Shown here: positions 10,250-19,697 of the stretch, piece after piece
Numbering within the stretch: the first letter of the stretch is position 1
How the letters are laid out: the number at the start of each line of letters is the position of its first letter
NCBI RefSeq assembly: GCF_001623525.1
Contig: NZ_CP015225.1
Span: 5,778,501 to 5,842,500 of the forward strand
Length of the DNA: 64,000 nt
From: Pseudomonas fluorescens
GTDB taxonomy: Bacteria > Pseudomonadota > Gammaproteobacteria > Pseudomonadales > Pseudomonadaceae
Direction of reading: 5' to 3'
The notes under the pieces: generated by a model
Told to the model about the DNA's origin: nothing
Databases searched by the model: none
What the model saw: only the letters and a program-made list of their open reading frames with translations
Program-made: the position numbers and the translations under genes

Positions 10250-10876
10250 CTATTTGATCTGCAGCAGCTCATTGAAGGCGCGGGCGCGGCGCGTCACTTC
10301 AGTGGTGCTGTCGGCGCCGAACAGGCCGTGGACCACCGCCAGCAGGTCGACCCCGTGGGCCACCAGCGGGGCGGCATTGTCCAGGGTGATGCCGCCAATG
10401 GCGCACACCGGGATATGCAGTTTGAGGTGCGCCTGTGCGAGCAGTTCAAGGTTTGCGCTGGGGGCGCCGGGCTTGGTGTTGGAATTGAAGAAACGCCCGA
10501 ACGCGACATAACTGGCGCCCTCGCTGGCGGCCTGTTCGGCCAGTGCCAGGCTGGCGTGGCAAGTGGCACCGATGATCGCCTTGTGCCCGAGCAGTGCCCG
10601 CACTGGCGCCAACGGGCCATCGGTCTGGCCCAGGTGCACGCCAACGCCCAGGCGCGCGGCCAGCTCGGCGTCGTCGTTGATGATCAACTGGGTCTTGTAG
10701 CGTTCGCACAGGTTGCGCAGTGCTTCGGCTTCCCGCAGCCGGCGGGCCTCGTCGCTGCTTTTGTCGCGGTATTGCAGCAGGGTGACGCCACCTTCCAGCG
10801 CCGCTTCTACATAAGCGAGGAACTTACCGGCCAGCAATTGGCTATCAGTGATGGCGTAAAGGCCACGTAATTTCAT
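10250..10876 (-). CDS. thiE: Thiamine-phosphate synthase
   Basis: Joins HMP-pyrophosphate and thiazole phosphate to make thiamine phosphate in a TIM-barrel fold. The 208-residue product has the family landmarks [48 protein letters not shown] and [11 protein letters not shown]. It starts 17 bases after the thiD stop, supporting a thiD-thiE-hemL operon. No thi-box riboswitch was found upstream of thiD. Confidence 0.97.
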   Translation of the reverse strand: MKLRGLYAITDSQLLAGKFLAYVEAALEGGVTLLQYRDKSSDEARRLREAEALRNLCERYKTQLIINDDAELAARLGVGVHLGQTDGPLAPVRALLGHKAIIGATCHASLALAEQAASEGASYVAFGRFFNSNTKPGAPSANLELLAQAHLKLHIPVCAIGGITLDNAAPLVAHGVDLLAVVHGLFGADSTTEVTRRARAFNELLQIK

Positions 10877-10893
10877 TCCACAGGCCTCCGGTG

Positions 10894-11691
10894 CTACGAG
10901 CAGAAATCCAGCGGCAGGCGACGCGGTACGAACTGGCCTTTGCCCAGTTGTTCGGCATCGCGCAGGGTGCGCCAGGTGTAATCCAGTGCCGTCTTGACGG
11001 CGCTGGCGAGCTGTTCGCCCTGGGCCAGCCGACCGGCCAGGGCGCTGGCCAGGGTGCAGCCGGAACCGTGATAACTGCCGGGCAGACGCTGGCAGGTAAA
11101 GGTCTCGCGCCCGCCGTCACGGCTGTACAGGCGATTATGGACTTCATGTTCGTCGCCGTGACCACCGGTGATCAACAGGTGTTTGACGAAGGGCAGCAGT
11201 TTTTCCGCGCACTCGTCGGCACTGCCCTCGGGCAATTCAGCAAGGATGCGTGCTTCAGGCAGGTTGGGGGTGGCGATGATTGCCAGGGGCAGCAGGCGTT
11301 CGCGCATGGCGTAGCCGACCTCATCCTTGCCCAGGCGCCCGCCACCGCCGGCGCGCAGCACCGGGTCGCAGACCATCGGCAGGTGCGGGTGCGCCTGGAG
11401 CAGTTCGACCACTGTGTCGACCATTTCCAGCGAGCCGAGCATCCCCAGCTTGACCACCGCGACCGGCGAATCGTTGAGCACGGCATTGGCTTGCGCCAGC
11501 ACCCACTCGCGATCGAGCACGCGGAAATCGCTGACGTTGACGGTGTCTTGCACGGTCAATGCGGTAACGGCCGGGGCGGCATGACAGCCCTGGGCGAGCA
11601 GGGCTTCGATATCTGCCTGCAAGCCGGCGCCACCACTGGGATCGTGGCCGGAGAGACAGAGGACAACGGGGCGAGAGCTGTAGATATTCAT
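10894..11691 (-). CDS. thiD: Hydroxymethylpyrimidine/phosphomethylpyrimidine kinase
   Basis: Ribokinase-fold enzyme that phosphorylates HMP and HMP-P for thiamine synthesis. The 265-residue product shows [21 protein letters not shown] at the N-terminus (substrate loop), [14 protein letters not shown] in the middle and the anion-hole motif [17 protein letters not shown] with its catalytic region near the C-terminus. The ATG at 11691 (MNIYSSRPV) is the usual start; 7 upstream codons are in frame but unlikely. First gene of the thiD-thiE-hemL run, divergent from ladS across 370 bases. Confidence 0.97.
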   Translation of the reverse strand: MNIYSSRPVVLCLSGHDPSGGAGLQADIEALLAQGCHAAPAVTALTVQDTVNVSDFRVLDREWVLAQANAVLNDSPVAVVKLGMLGSLEMVDTVVELLQAHPHLPMVCDPVLRAGGGGRLGKDEVGYAMRERLLPLAIIATPNLPEARILAELPEGSADECAEKLLPFVKHLLITGGHGDEHEVHNRLYSRDGGRETFTCQRLPGSYHGSGCTLASALAGRLAQGEQLASAVKTALDYTWRTLRDAEQLGKGQFVPRRLPLDFCS

Positions 11692-11769
11692 GGTGCGCGA
11701 GCTTACCACCAAACCCTTTCGATCGGCGCACGCCCGTAGTAAGGGAAGCAGCTATAGGCAGGATTTATT

Positions 11770-11799
11770 TGTGGCGAGGGGATAAATCCCCTCGCCACA
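11770..11799. repeat. Solitary REP palindrome, collapsed form
   Basis: TGTGGCGAGGGGAT, AA, ATCCCCTCGCCACA: a perfect 14-bp stem with a 2-base loop. It equals the outer ends of the REPIN class at 1937 fused without the middle, so it looks like an internal deletion product. It sits in the 370-base gap between thiD and ladS. The rest of that gap shows only a weak TATGCT -10-like box near 11957. Confidence 0.85.
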
Positions 11800-12061
11800 G
11801 AACCCTGGACCTGATCAAACAAACGAGAGCCTGGCTCCCGGGTCGTATTGCAATCTGACCAAAGCAACAGCTCTATTTCAATGCTTAGCGCTGGAACGCC
11901 CGTTCTAGAGCCTTCTGTAGGAAAAATTTCAATGGTGCAAATTGGCCATCAACGGCTATGCTAGAGATGGATCCAACTCATAACAGGTAATGCCGGTTTT
12001 ACGTCTACTCAGGGAATGGGGGGCTTCCTGACTCAACCGGACAGGCCGCGCTGGGGCTTAA

Positions 12062-14446
12062 ATGCGCTATTTGCTGATGTTGTTGCTGTGCTTGTCCCCT
12101 CTGGCAAGTGCTCTCGAATTCGATGAATTCACCCAAAACCTGCCCTTGGGCCATGCCCTGCAGGTGTTCGAAGATGCGAGCGGCACGGCCTCTATTGACG
12201 ATGTCCTGGCCCAAGCTGCCGCCGGTGCTTTCAAAGCCCACGACCAAGCCACGCTGAACGCCGGTTACTCGCGATCAGCCTTCTGGTTGAAAATCGACCT
12301 GCACTACCGTCCTGCCAATCCGGACGCCCAGCGTACCTGGCTGCTGGAGCTGGCGTACCCGCCGCTGGACCACCTCGACTTGTATTTGCCCGATGCGTCG
12401 GGGAGCTATCGCCTGGTTCGCCAGACCGGTGATGCCTTGCCGTTCGCCAGCCGCGAGATCCGCCAGAACAACTACCTGTTCAGCCTGGCTTTCAAGCCCG
12501 AACAACGGCAGACCCTCTACCTGCGCCTGCAAAGCCAGGGTTCGATCCAGGCGCCGCTGACGCTGTGGTCGAGCACCGCTTACCTCGAACAACAACCGGT
12601 GCGCTTGTATGTACTGGGGATCATCTATGGCGTGCTGCTGGGGATGCTGGTCTACAACCTGTTCATCTACCTGAGCGTGCGCGACACCAGCTACCTCTAT
12701 TACATCTTCTACATTGCCTCGTTCGGCCTGTACCAGTTGTCGGTCAACGGTGCCGCCGTGGAGTATTTCTGGCCGGACAACCCCTGGTGGGCCAACGCCG
12801 CGACGCCGTTCTTCATTGGCTGCGCGGGCCTGTTTGGCAGCCAGTTCGCCCGCAGTTTCCTGCAAACCGCCCAGCACAGCCGTTGGCTGGACCGCTTGCT
12901 GCTGGCGCTGATCGCCTACAGCGCTGTGGTGGTCGGCCTGTCGCTGATGACCAGTTATGCCCTGGCGCTGCGCCTGGCGACGGTGTTGGCGCTGCTGTTC
13001 ACCGTGGTGATCTTCGCCGCCGGCCTGTTCGCCTGGTGGCGTGGCCTGCGGGTGGCGCGTTACTTCATCATTGCCTGGTCGGCGTTTCTGCTGGGGGGCA
13101 TTGTCAATACGTTGATGGTGCTCGGTTACCTGCCAAATGTCTTTTTGACCATGTACGCCAGCCAGATCGGCTCGGCCATCGAAGTGGCACTGTTGTCCCT
13201 GGCCCTGGCCGACCGCATCAATGCCATGCGCGAGCAGCAGGCTCAGACCCTGTTGGACGCCGGGCAGAAACTCGAAGTGCTCAACCAGCAACTGGCCCAC
13301 GGCAACAAGCTCAAGGATGAATTCCTCGCCACCCTGACCCATGAACTGCGCACGCCGATGAATGGCGTGATCGGTTCCCTTGAGCTGATGGAAACCGTCG
13401 AGATGGATGAGGAGCTGACCCAGTATCAACAGACCGCCGCCGGTTCGGCGCGGGACATGATGCGCATGGTCAACGGCATCCTCACCCTGACCGAGTTGCA
13501 GGCCGGCAAGCTCAAGGTCTATCCGGCACCGTTCAGCCTGCGTGGGGTGGTCGATGCGCTGCAGGTGCAGTTCGGCGCCAATGCGGCGGCCAAGGGCCTG
13601 GATTTCAAGGTCGACGTGGCCCCTGGCCTGGCGGACCGGTTGCTTGGCGACAGTGGCAAACTGGCCCAGAGCCTGGAATGCCTGCTGGACAACGCCATCA
13701 AGTTCACCCGGGTTGGCGGCCTGGCCCTGCGAGTCAGCGGCAGGCCGACGGCGCTTGATCGGCTGATGCTGTCCTTTGCTGTCATCGACACCGGAATCGG
13801 TTTTACCGACCTGGGGGAAGCGACCTTGTACCAGCGCTTCTTCCAACTCGACGGCTCGATGACCCGCGAATACGGCGGTCTCGGCGTGGGCCTGGCCATC
13901 TGCCGGCAACTGGTGGAACTGCTGGGCGGACGCCTGACCCACACCTCCGAACCCGGTCGTGGCAGTCGTTTCCAGTTGGATGTGGAGTTTGACGTGGCCT
14001 TGCTAGCGGCGGTCCCGACGCCGTTTTCCTTCGGTGGCCGCCAAGGCTCGCGTGTGCCGCAGGATTGCACGGTGCTACTGGCCGATGACAACAGCATCGA
14101 TCAGTTGGTCATGCGCGGCATGTTGCTCAAGCTCGGTTATCGGGTGCGCACCGCCGACAGTGGCCGCGCCGCGCTGGATCTGCTGCACGGCGAGCGCTTT
14201 GATGCGGTGCTGCTCGACTGCCAGTTGCCGCCGCTGGACGGCGTGTCGCTCGGCTGCCAGATCCACACCTTGCCCGGCTGCGAGGAACTGCCGGTGCTGG
14301 TGGTCAGCCCGAATGTGGCGCGCGAATGCTGCCCCTCGGGCGCTCAGATCGATTACCTGAACAAACCCGTGAAATTCGAGGCACTGCAGGCGATGCTCCA
14401 GCGCCGGGTGCTTTGCCCGAGACAGGGTGAAAGCGCCGATATTTAG
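12062..14446 (+). CDS. ladS: Hybrid sensor kinase LadS (7TMR-DISM, HisKA, HATPase, REC)
   Basis: LadS feeds the GacS/GacA-Rsm network and favours biofilm over acute virulence; in P. aeruginosa it responds to calcium. Domains in the 794-residue product are: signal peptide (1-18), periplasmic DISMED2 (about 30-160), seven membrane helices (about 180-385), HisKA with FLATLTHELRTPMNG (His427), HATPase with DNAIKFTR and GLGVGLAI (about 525-645), and one receiver with LLDCQLPPLDG (Asp719) and YLNKPVK. RetS, the related kinase, has two receivers, so a single one favours LadS, as does the thiD/thiE/hemL neighbourhood known for PA3974. The 12062 start gives an intact signal peptide. Confidence 0.92.
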   Translation: MRYLLMLLLCLSPLASALEFDEFTQNLPLGHALQVFEDASGTASIDDVLAQAAAGAFKAHDQATLNAGYSRSAFWLKIDLHYRPANPDAQRTWLLELAYPPLDHLDLYLPDASGSYRLVRQTGDALPFASREIRQNNYLFSLAFKPEQRQTLYLRLQSQGSIQAPLTLWSSTAYLEQQPVRLYVLGIIYGVLLGMLVYNLFIYLSVRDTSYLYYIFYIASFGLYQLSVNGAAVEYFWPDNPWWANAATPFFIGCAGLFGSQFARSFLQTAQHSRWLDRLLLALIAYSAVVVGLSLMTSYALALRLATVLALLFTVVIFAAGLFAWWRGLRVARYFIIAWSAFLLGGIVNTLMVLGYLPNVFLTMYASQIGSAIEVALLSLALADRINAMREQQAQTLLDAGQKLEVLNQQLAHGNKLKDEFLATLTHELRTPMNGVIGSLELMETVEMDEELTQYQQTAAGSARDMMRMVNGILTLTELQAGKLKVYPAPFSLRGVVDALQVQFGANAAAKGLDFKVDVAPGLADRLLGDSGKLAQSLECLLDNAIKFTRVGGLALRVSGRPTALDRLMLSFAVIDTGIGFTDLGEATLYQRFFQLDGSMTREYGGLGVGLAICRQLVELLGGRLTHTSEPGRGSRFQLDVEFDVALLAAVPTPFSFGGRQGSRVPQDCTVLLADDNSIDQLVMRGMLLKLGYRVRTADSGRAALDLLHGERFDAVLLDCQLPPLDGVSLGCQIHTLPGCEELPVLVVSPNVARECCPSGAQIDYLNKPVKFEALQAMLQRRVLCPRQGESADI

Positions 14447-14517
14447 GCGGATATGACACTTTGTCCGGCTTGGAGGCGGTGCTTAACTGAATCCCTGCCC
14501 GATCGAGGAGCCCTGTC

Positions 14518-16167
14518 ATGAACCTGCACCAGTTCGCTGAAACCCACGACGTCACCAACCAACCGCCGTCCCTGGATGGCGCCAACCTGTACCGCATCGA
14601 CCTGCCGCTGCAGCAGTGGTCGCAGCGCTTTGGGGCGGGCTGGGCGCAGGCGCGGATCGATGCGTATGGGGCGCTGGCCGGCGGGCCGTTGATGGAAGCG
14701 GGTTTCCTGGCCAACCAGAACAAGCCGGTGTTCTCCAGCCATGACCGTTACGGCCATCGCATCGACCTGGTGGAGTTCCATCCGGCTTATCACCAGTTGA
14801 TGCGCACCGCCGTCGAGCACGGCCTGCCCAGTTTGCCCTGGGCGCATCCGCAACCCGGTGCGCATGTCGCCCGGGCGTCGATGACCTACTTGCACAGCCA
14901 GGCCGAAGCCGGCACCGGCTGCCCGCTGACCATGACCTTCGCCAGCGTGCCGGCGCTGCGCTTGCAACCGGATCTGGCCGAGCACTGGGTGCCCAAGGTG
15001 CTTGCCACCGAATACGACCCGCGCAACGTCGGCATGGCCCACAAGGCCGGGGTGACCCTGGGCATGGCGATGACCGAAAAGCAGGGCGGCACCGATGTGC
15101 GGGCCAACACCACCAAAGCCTATCCGGTGGGCGCCAGCGGCCCGGGCCAGGCCTATGAGCTGGTGGGCCACAAATGGTTCTGTTCGGCGCCGATGTGCGA
15201 TGCCTTCCTCACCTTGGCCCAGACCGACAAGGGCCTGACCTGTTTCCTGCTGCCGCGCCATCGCCCGGACGACACGCGCAATCAGTTCTACATCCAGCGC
15301 TTGAAGAACAAGCTGGGCAACTGTTCCAACGCCTCCAGCGAAGTCGAGTTCCGTGGTGCACTGGCCTGGATGGTCGGTGAAGAAGGCCGCGGCGTGCCGA
15401 CGATCATCGAGATGGTGGCCATGACCCGCTTCGATTGCATGGTCGGCTCCAGCGCCCTGATGCGCCAGGCGTTGACCCAGGCCAGTCATCACTGTGCGCA
15501 CCGCAAGGTCGGTGGCAAGCTGTTGAGCGAACAGCCGCTGATGCAAAACGTCCTCGCCGACCTGGCGCTGGAAAGCGAGGCTGCGCTGGCCTTGAGCTTG
15601 CGCATGGGCCGGGCGCTGGACCACTTGAGTGACGAGCACGAGGCCAAGTTCGCCCGGTTGGTGACGGCGGTGGGCAAGTACTGGATCTGCAAGCGCGCCC
15701 CCGCGATGATCAACGAAGCCGCCGAATGCATGGGCGGTGCCGGCTACGTCGAAGACAGCATCCTGCCGCGTCTGTACCGCGAAGCGCCGGTCAACTCGAC
15801 GTGGGAAGGCTCCGGCAACGTGCAATGCCTGGATGTGCTGCGCGCCTTGTCCAAGGAGCCCGGCGTGCTGGAGGTATTGTTCAGCGAATTGGGCGACGGC
15901 CACGGCGACAAGCGCCTGGCCGGCCACATCCACCAATTGCACGCCGCGTTCAAGGACACCGACGACATCCAGTACCGCGCCCGGCAATTGACCGAAGACA
16001 TCGCCGTGGGCCTGCAAGCCAAGCTGTTGCTCGAGGCGGGCAACAGCGACGTCAGCGATGCCTTCATCGCCAGTCGCCTGGGTTCGGTCGGCCGGGTGTA
16101 CGGTGCCTTGCCTCGGGGCTTGAATGTCGAAGCGATCGTGACGCGCTCCACCCCACACGGCTTTTAG
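14518..16167 (+). CDS. aidB: AidB-like acyl-CoA dehydrogenase family flavoprotein
   Basis: 549 residues, matching the AidB branch of acyl-CoA dehydrogenases (FAD, DNA-alkylation stress in E. coli) rather than the shorter beta-oxidation enzymes (about 380). Landmarks: GMAMTEKQGGTDVRANTT (flavin contact), a VGHKWFCSAP strand, the central helical region, and ECMGGAGYVEDSILPRLYREAPVNSTWEGSGNVQCLDVLR near residues 408-445, the typical AidB segment. A GAGGAG ribosome binding site precedes 14518 by 7 bases. It follows ladS by 71 bases. The substrate is unknown, and a DNA-protection role is inferred only from AidB. Confidence 0.85.
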   Translation: MNLHQFAETHDVTNQPPSLDGANLYRIDLPLQQWSQRFGAGWAQARIDAYGALAGGPLMEAGFLANQNKPVFSSHDRYGHRIDLVEFHPAYHQLMRTAVEHGLPSLPWAHPQPGAHVARASMTYLHSQAEAGTGCPLTMTFASVPALRLQPDLAEHWVPKVLATEYDPRNVGMAHKAGVTLGMAMTEKQGGTDVRANTTKAYPVGASGPGQAYELVGHKWFCSAPMCDAFLTLAQTDKGLTCFLLPRHRPDDTRNQFYIQRLKNKLGNCSNASSEVEFRGALAWMVGEEGRGVPTIIEMVAMTRFDCMVGSSALMRQALTQASHHCAHRKVGGKLLSEQPLMQNVLADLALESEAALALSLRMGRALDHLSDEHEAKFARLVTAVGKYWICKRAPAMINEAAECMGGAGYVEDSILPRLYREAPVNSTWEGSGNVQCLDVLRALSKEPGVLEVLFSELGDGHGDKRLAGHIHQLHAAFKDTDDIQYRARQLTEDIAVGLQAKLLLEAGNSDVSDAFIASRLGSVGRVYGALPRGLNVEAIVTRSTPHGF

Positions 16168-16180
16168 ACACAACACATAC

Positions 16181-16206
16181 CCCTGTGGGAGCTCGCTCCC
16201 ACAGGG
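16181..16206. repeat. Short REP palindrome
   Basis: CCCTGTGGGAGC, TC, GCTCCCACAGGG: a perfect 12-bp hairpin related to the GTGGGAGCGAGC REP class but lacking the GAGCTTGCTC centre. It lies just after the AidB-like gene, upstream of amn. Confidence 0.8.
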
Positions 16207-16295
16207 AATCGATCGAGTCCATTACGCCACTGTTCCCGTCGGCCGGCGATGCAGGCAAGATGAAGGCCTGCAAGTCAGAACACAGGAAGCTGATC

Positions 16296-17759
16296 GTGAC
16301 CGAAGCGTTTATTGTCGTTCAAACCGCCGAACAAGCCGTGGATCGTCTGGCGGCCCTGCACGAACGTGCGACCACCGCGTTGAACCAGGCGCTGATGCGT
16401 TATCTCAAGGATCGCGTCGAGCCGGATGCCGAGCAAAGGGCGTTGTTTCGCTATCCCGCCTTGCGCCTGACCTACCACTGCCACGGCGAAGTCCCGCAAA
16501 CTACCCGCGCCTATGCCAAGGTCCAGTTGCCCGGCACCTACAGTGTCACCGTCACCCACCCCGGCGCCTTCCGTAAATACCTGCTGGAACAGCTGGTCCC
16601 GCTGATGCACGACTTTACCGTCACCGTGGAGGTGGGCGTCAGCGAGCAGAACATTCCTTACCCGTACGTGGTGGAGCAGGGCGACGAACTGGCCGGCTCC
16701 GGCGTGACCGCCGCCGTGCTGGCACGAGTTTTCCCCAGCACCGACCTGTCGGCCGCCACCGATGGCATTGCCGACGGCCTCTATGATTGGGAAAACACCG
16801 ACCCGCTGCCCTTGGCGCTGTTCGACGCGGCGCGGGTGGATTTTTCCCTGCGCCGGCTGGTGCACTACACCGGCAGCGACTGGCGCCATGTGCAGCCGTG
16901 GATCCTGCTGACCAACTACCACCGCTATGTCGACCAGTTCATCGTCCATGGCCTGGAGCAACTGCGCAGCGACCCGCGCTTTGTGCGCATGGTCCTGCCG
17001 GGCAACGTGATCATCGACAAGAACATGGAGCACAGCGAAGCATCGGCCATTGCCGCCGGTGTGGTCTGGCACCGCTACCAGATGCCGGCCTATCACCTGC
17101 AGGCCAACGATGGCCATGGCGTGACCCTGGTGAACATCGGTGTCGGCCCGTCCAACGCCAAGAACATCACCGACCACCTGGCCGTGCTGCGCCCGCATTG
17201 CTGGCTGATGATCGGCCACTGCGGCGGGCTGCGGCAGTCCCAGACCATTGGCGACTACGTGCTGGCCCACGCCTACATGCGTCGCGACGGGATCCTCGAC
17301 CGGGTGGTGCCGCCGAACATTCCGATTCCGGCCCTGGCCGAAGTGCAGATGGCGCTTCAACAGGCCGCAGCGAACATCACTGGCGAGAAGGGCGACGAGC
17401 TGAAAAAGCGCCTGCGCACCGGCACCGTGCTGACTTACGACGACCGCAACTGGGAGCTGCGCTGGGCCCAGGAGCGTCCGCTGATCAATCTGTCCCGCGC
17501 TGTGGCGGTAGACATGGAAAGCGGCACCATCGCCGCCCAGGGTTATCGCTTGCGTGTGCCCTATGGCACGTTGCTGTGCGTTTCGGACAAGCCGCTGCAC
17601 AGCGAAATCAAGCTGCCGGGCTCGGCCAACGCGTTCTATGAGCGAGCGGTCAACCAGCACCTGAAGATTGGCATCGAGGCGTTGGACCTGTTGCGCACCG
17701 AACTCAACTCGTTGCACTCGCGCAAGCTGCGCAGCTTCGACGAGCCGCCGTTCCGTTGA
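16296..17759 (+). CDS. amn: AMP nucleosidase
   Basis: Hydrolyses AMP to adenine and ribose-5-phosphate, adjusting AMP pools. The GTG at 16296 with AGGAAG six bases upstream gives a 487-residue protein, close to E. coli Amn (484). An N-terminal regulatory domain (about 1-180) precedes the nucleoside-phosphorylase-fold catalytic domain with VNIGVGPSNAKNITDHLAVLRPHCWLMIGHCGGLR-type strands (about 285-320), AVDMESGTIAAQGYR (about 408-422) and LLCVSDKPLHSE. The upstream in-frame extension overlaps the AidB-like gene and is not coding. Confidence 0.95.
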   Translation: MTEAFIVVQTAEQAVDRLAALHERATTALNQALMRYLKDRVEPDAEQRALFRYPALRLTYHCHGEVPQTTRAYAKVQLPGTYSVTVTHPGAFRKYLLEQLVPLMHDFTVTVEVGVSEQNIPYPYVVEQGDELAGSGVTAAVLARVFPSTDLSAATDGIADGLYDWENTDPLPLALFDAARVDFSLRRLVHYTGSDWRHVQPWILLTNYHRYVDQFIVHGLEQLRSDPRFVRMVLPGNVIIDKNMEHSEASAIAAGVVWHRYQMPAYHLQANDGHGVTLVNIGVGPSNAKNITDHLAVLRPHCWLMIGHCGGLRQSQTIGDYVLAHAYMRRDGILDRVVPPNIPIPALAEVQMALQQAAANITGEKGDELKKRLRTGTVLTYDDRNWELRWAQERPLINLSRAVAVDMESGTIAAQGYRLRVPYGTLLCVSDKPLHSEIKLPGSANAFYERAVNQHLKIGIEALDLLRTELNSLHSRKLRSFDEPPFR

Positions 17760-17828
17760 TACGGCGGTGGTTATTTAGCGGTCAGGCCACTAGCATTGGC
17801 GGTCCTGACCGTTAGATGCCGTGCCACC

Positions 17829-18464
17829 ATGCCCCGTCCTCCACGCCCCGCTTCCCGTCGCCCTGGCGCGAAGCTTCCAGCCTCCGCCCCGCGCCGTGTG
17901 GCCAAGGCCCCGCCGGCCGAGCCGAAGCTGATCCTGTTCAACAAACCCTTCGATGTGCTGACGCAATTCAGTGACGGTGAAGGGCGGGCGACGCTCAAGG
18001 ATTTTATCGACGTACCGGGCATTTACCCGGCCGGGCGGCTGGATCGCGACAGCGAAGGCTTGCTGTTGCTAACCAATGACGGACAACTGCAAGCGCGTAT
18101 CGCTGACCCCAAGCACAAGCTGGCCAAGACTTATTGGGTGCAGGTGGAAGGCGAACCGAATGCCGAACAGTTGCAGCGATTGCGCGATGGGGTGGCGTTG
18201 AACGACGGCATGACCTTGCCAGCCGAGGCGCGCCAGTTGGACGAGCCGCAATTATGGCCGCGCAACCCGCCGGTGCGCTTTCGTAAAAGCGTACCCACGA
18301 GTTGGTTGGAACTGGTGATCCGCGAAGGGCGCAATCGCCAGGTACGGCGGATGACCGCCGCGGTGGGCCTGCCGACACTGCGCCTGGTGCGGGTCAGGAT
18401 CGGCGACTGGACCCTCGAAGGACTCGATCAGGGCCAGTGGAGGGAAGTGCCGGCGCGCTTATAA
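17829..18464 (+). CDS. rluE: 23S rRNA pseudouridine synthase, RluE/RsuA family
   Basis: Isomerises a uridine (U2457 in E. coli for RluE) of 23S rRNA. The 211-residue product has a basic, disordered N-tail (1-30), then [15 protein letters not shown] and the catalytic motif [20 protein letters not shown], whose Asp follows [33 protein letters not shown] closes the fold. There is no S4 domain, which fits RluE rather than RsuA or RluB. The ATG at 17829 is preferred over an in-frame TTG at 17796. The 3' end overlaps the convergent DUF2788 gene by 6 bases. Confidence 0.9.
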   Translation: MPRPPRPASRRPGAKLPASAPRRVAKAPPAEPKLILFNKPFDVLTQFSDGEGRATLKDFIDVPGIYPAGRLDRDSEGLLLLTNDGQLQARIADPKHKLAKTYWVQVEGEPNAEQLQRLRDGVALNDGMTLPAEARQLDEPQLWPRNPPVRFRKSVPTSWLELVIREGRNRQVRRMTAAVGLPTLRLVRVRIGDWTLEGLDQGQWREVPARL

Positions 18465-18668
18465 CGTCCCGGACTCGATCAGGCCGATCACCACGCTCTT
18501 GATCACGAACGCCGCCACGCCCAGCCCCAGCACAAAAAACAGAATGAACGAGCCGAAACGCCCGGCCTTGGATTTCTTCGCCAGGTCCCAGACGATGAAA
18601 CCCATGAAAATGATCAGGATGCTGACCAGGCCGGTCATCATCCACTCTTCGAAAACAGCAGGATCCAT
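18459..18668 (-). CDS. DUF2788 small membrane protein
   Basis: 69 residues with two membrane helices (about 12-29 and 40-62), separated by the basic loop [10 protein letters not shown], as in DUF2788 proteins of gammaproteobacteria. The N-terminus [11 protein letters not shown] is acidic and probably extracytoplasmic. It is convergent with rluE with a 6-base overlap of the stops. Function unknown; its position beside rluE is common in Pseudomonas. Confidence 0.85.
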   Translation of the reverse strand: MDPAVFEEWMMTGLVSILIIFMGFIVWDLAKKSKAGRFGSFILFFVLGLGVAAFVIKSVVIGLIESGTL

Positions 18669-18778
18669 CAGGACACTCCGGCGTAAGCGGGGTTGAAAAG
18701 GCGCGGCGAGTATAAGGCATGAGGCGCGGGCGCGGGATTGGCCTGCGGCGGTGTGTCGCAGCTATTCATCGGTTGGGC

Positions 18779-18896
18779 TGTGGCGAGGGAGCTTGCTCCC
18801 GCTCGACTGCGCAGCAGTCGCAAACCGGTCCACTGGCAATCCGGCCGAAGCTTGGGGTCGCTTCGCAACCCAGCGGGAGCAAGCTCCCTCGCCACA
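18779..18896. repeat. REPIN (GGGAGCTTGCTCCC-type)
   Basis: Arms TGTGGCGAGGGAGCTTGCTC and the exact complement ending GCCACA, 25 bases each, with GACTGCGCAGCAGTC as an inner hairpin. This class shares the TGTGGCGAGGG outer edge with the GGGGATTTATCCCC class but has a different core. It lies between the DUF2788 gene and the Lrp-family gene. Confidence 0.9.
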
Positions 18897-18903
18897 AAAA
18901 CGG

Positions 18904-19383
18904 TCAGCTGCGCAGGTGAGTCAACGGCAGTTCGGTGCTGTTGAGCACCTGATTCAGCACAAAGCTCGAACGCACGCTGGTGACGCCATCGATCCGGGTC
19001 AGATGCCCCAGCAGCAGTTTCTGGTAATGGTCCATATCCGGTACCACCACCTTGAGTTGGTAATCCGCGTCCATCCCGGTGACCAGGCTGCATTCCAGCA
19101 CTTGCGGCAGGTTGCGGATGGCTGCTTCGAAGTTCTCGAAACGCTCGGGGGTGTGACGGTCCATGCCGATCAATACGTAGGCGGTCAGGCTCAGGCCCAG
19201 CATTTTGCGGTCGAGCAGGGCAACCTGGCGCGTGATGTAGCCGTCATCCTCCAATTGCTTGACCCGTCGCGAACAGGGGGAGGGCGACAGGCCGATGCGT
19301 TCGGCCAGTTCCTGGTTGGAGATGCGCGCATCGCGCTGCAATTCCGCCAGAATGCTCAGGTCGTAACGGTCGAGTTTGCTCAT
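18904..19383 (-). CDS. Lrp/AsnC-family transcriptional regulator
   Basis: 159-residue regulator: N-terminal winged HTH (about 1-60; LDRYDLSILAELQRDARISNQELAERIGLSPSPCSRRVKQLE) followed by the RAM/ligand-binding beta-alpha-beta domain (about 65-150; CSLVTGMDADYQLKVVVPDMDHYQKLLLGHL). Family members act as octamers that sense amino acids. The 337 bases upstream are AT-rich near the start (19,390-19,470), a plausible autoregulatory site. Its target is not evident from context; the neighbouring divergent gene usually controlled by such regulators is absent here. Confidence 0.92.
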   Translation of the reverse strand: MSKLDRYDLSILAELQRDARISNQELAERIGLSPSPCSRRVKQLEDDGYITRQVALLDRKMLGLSLTAYVLIGMDRHTPERFENFEAAIRNLPQVLECSLVTGMDADYQLKVVVPDMDHYQKLLLGHLTRIDGVTSVRSSFVLNQVLNSTELPLTHLRS

Positions 19384-19533
19384 CGGTCGGGCCTTTATCT
19401 GGATAATTGCTAAATATTATCTATCCAGGGTTAAAAATTGCGCAAGTGATGTTTATTTCCGCAATCTTAGCAATCCTCTGCCGGCGCCCCAGGCTTATTC
19501 TTATCACCAAGATCACTGCTCGGACAAACAGTC

Positions 19534-19697
19534 CAGTGCAGCCCGCCCAATCAGGCCGGCTGCGGTCGCGGCACCCACCGGTGTTGGCAGACCCCCGAGC
19601 TGCACACTGTCCAGAAGACGGCGTGAGGTGAGCCGACGTCATAAGCGTCGAGCACGGACGAAATTCTCAAGGGGAGGCCGACGGGTCTCCCTTTTTT
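19534..19697 (+). ncRNA. Candidate structured RNA ending in a terminator (no gene downstream)
   Basis: This segment of the 337-base gap has no credible ORF but strong potential structure. CAGTGCAGC (19534-19542) can pair with GCTGCACACTG (19599-19609, one bulge), enclosing further GC-rich helices, and CGACG/CGTCG pairs at 19634-19650. AGACCC (19589-19594) can compete for GGGTCT in the terminator, as in leader RNAs with an antiterminator. No plus-strand gene follows; the next gene is convergent. It could be a small RNA or a stranded leader. Proposed from base pairing only; the 5' end is unknown. Confidence 0.35.
19672..19697 (+). terminator. Rho-independent terminator
   Basis: GGGAGGCC, loop GACG, GGTCTCCC, then TTTTTT: an 8-bp stem (one G-U) with a T-run on the plus strand. 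There is no plus-strand gene upstream since 18464, and the minus-strand flank is not T-rich, so it does not serve the convergent lipoprotein gene. Confidence 0.8.

Noticed and set aside
11692-12061. Possible TPP riboswitch upstream of thiD.
   Set aside because: No thi-box consensus or the usual helix pattern; the only structured part is a REP palindrome.
16734-17641. Long shadow frames inside amn and other housekeeping genes that could suggest overlapping genes.
   Set aside because: They are explained by high GC at third positions and lack start signals and family matches.
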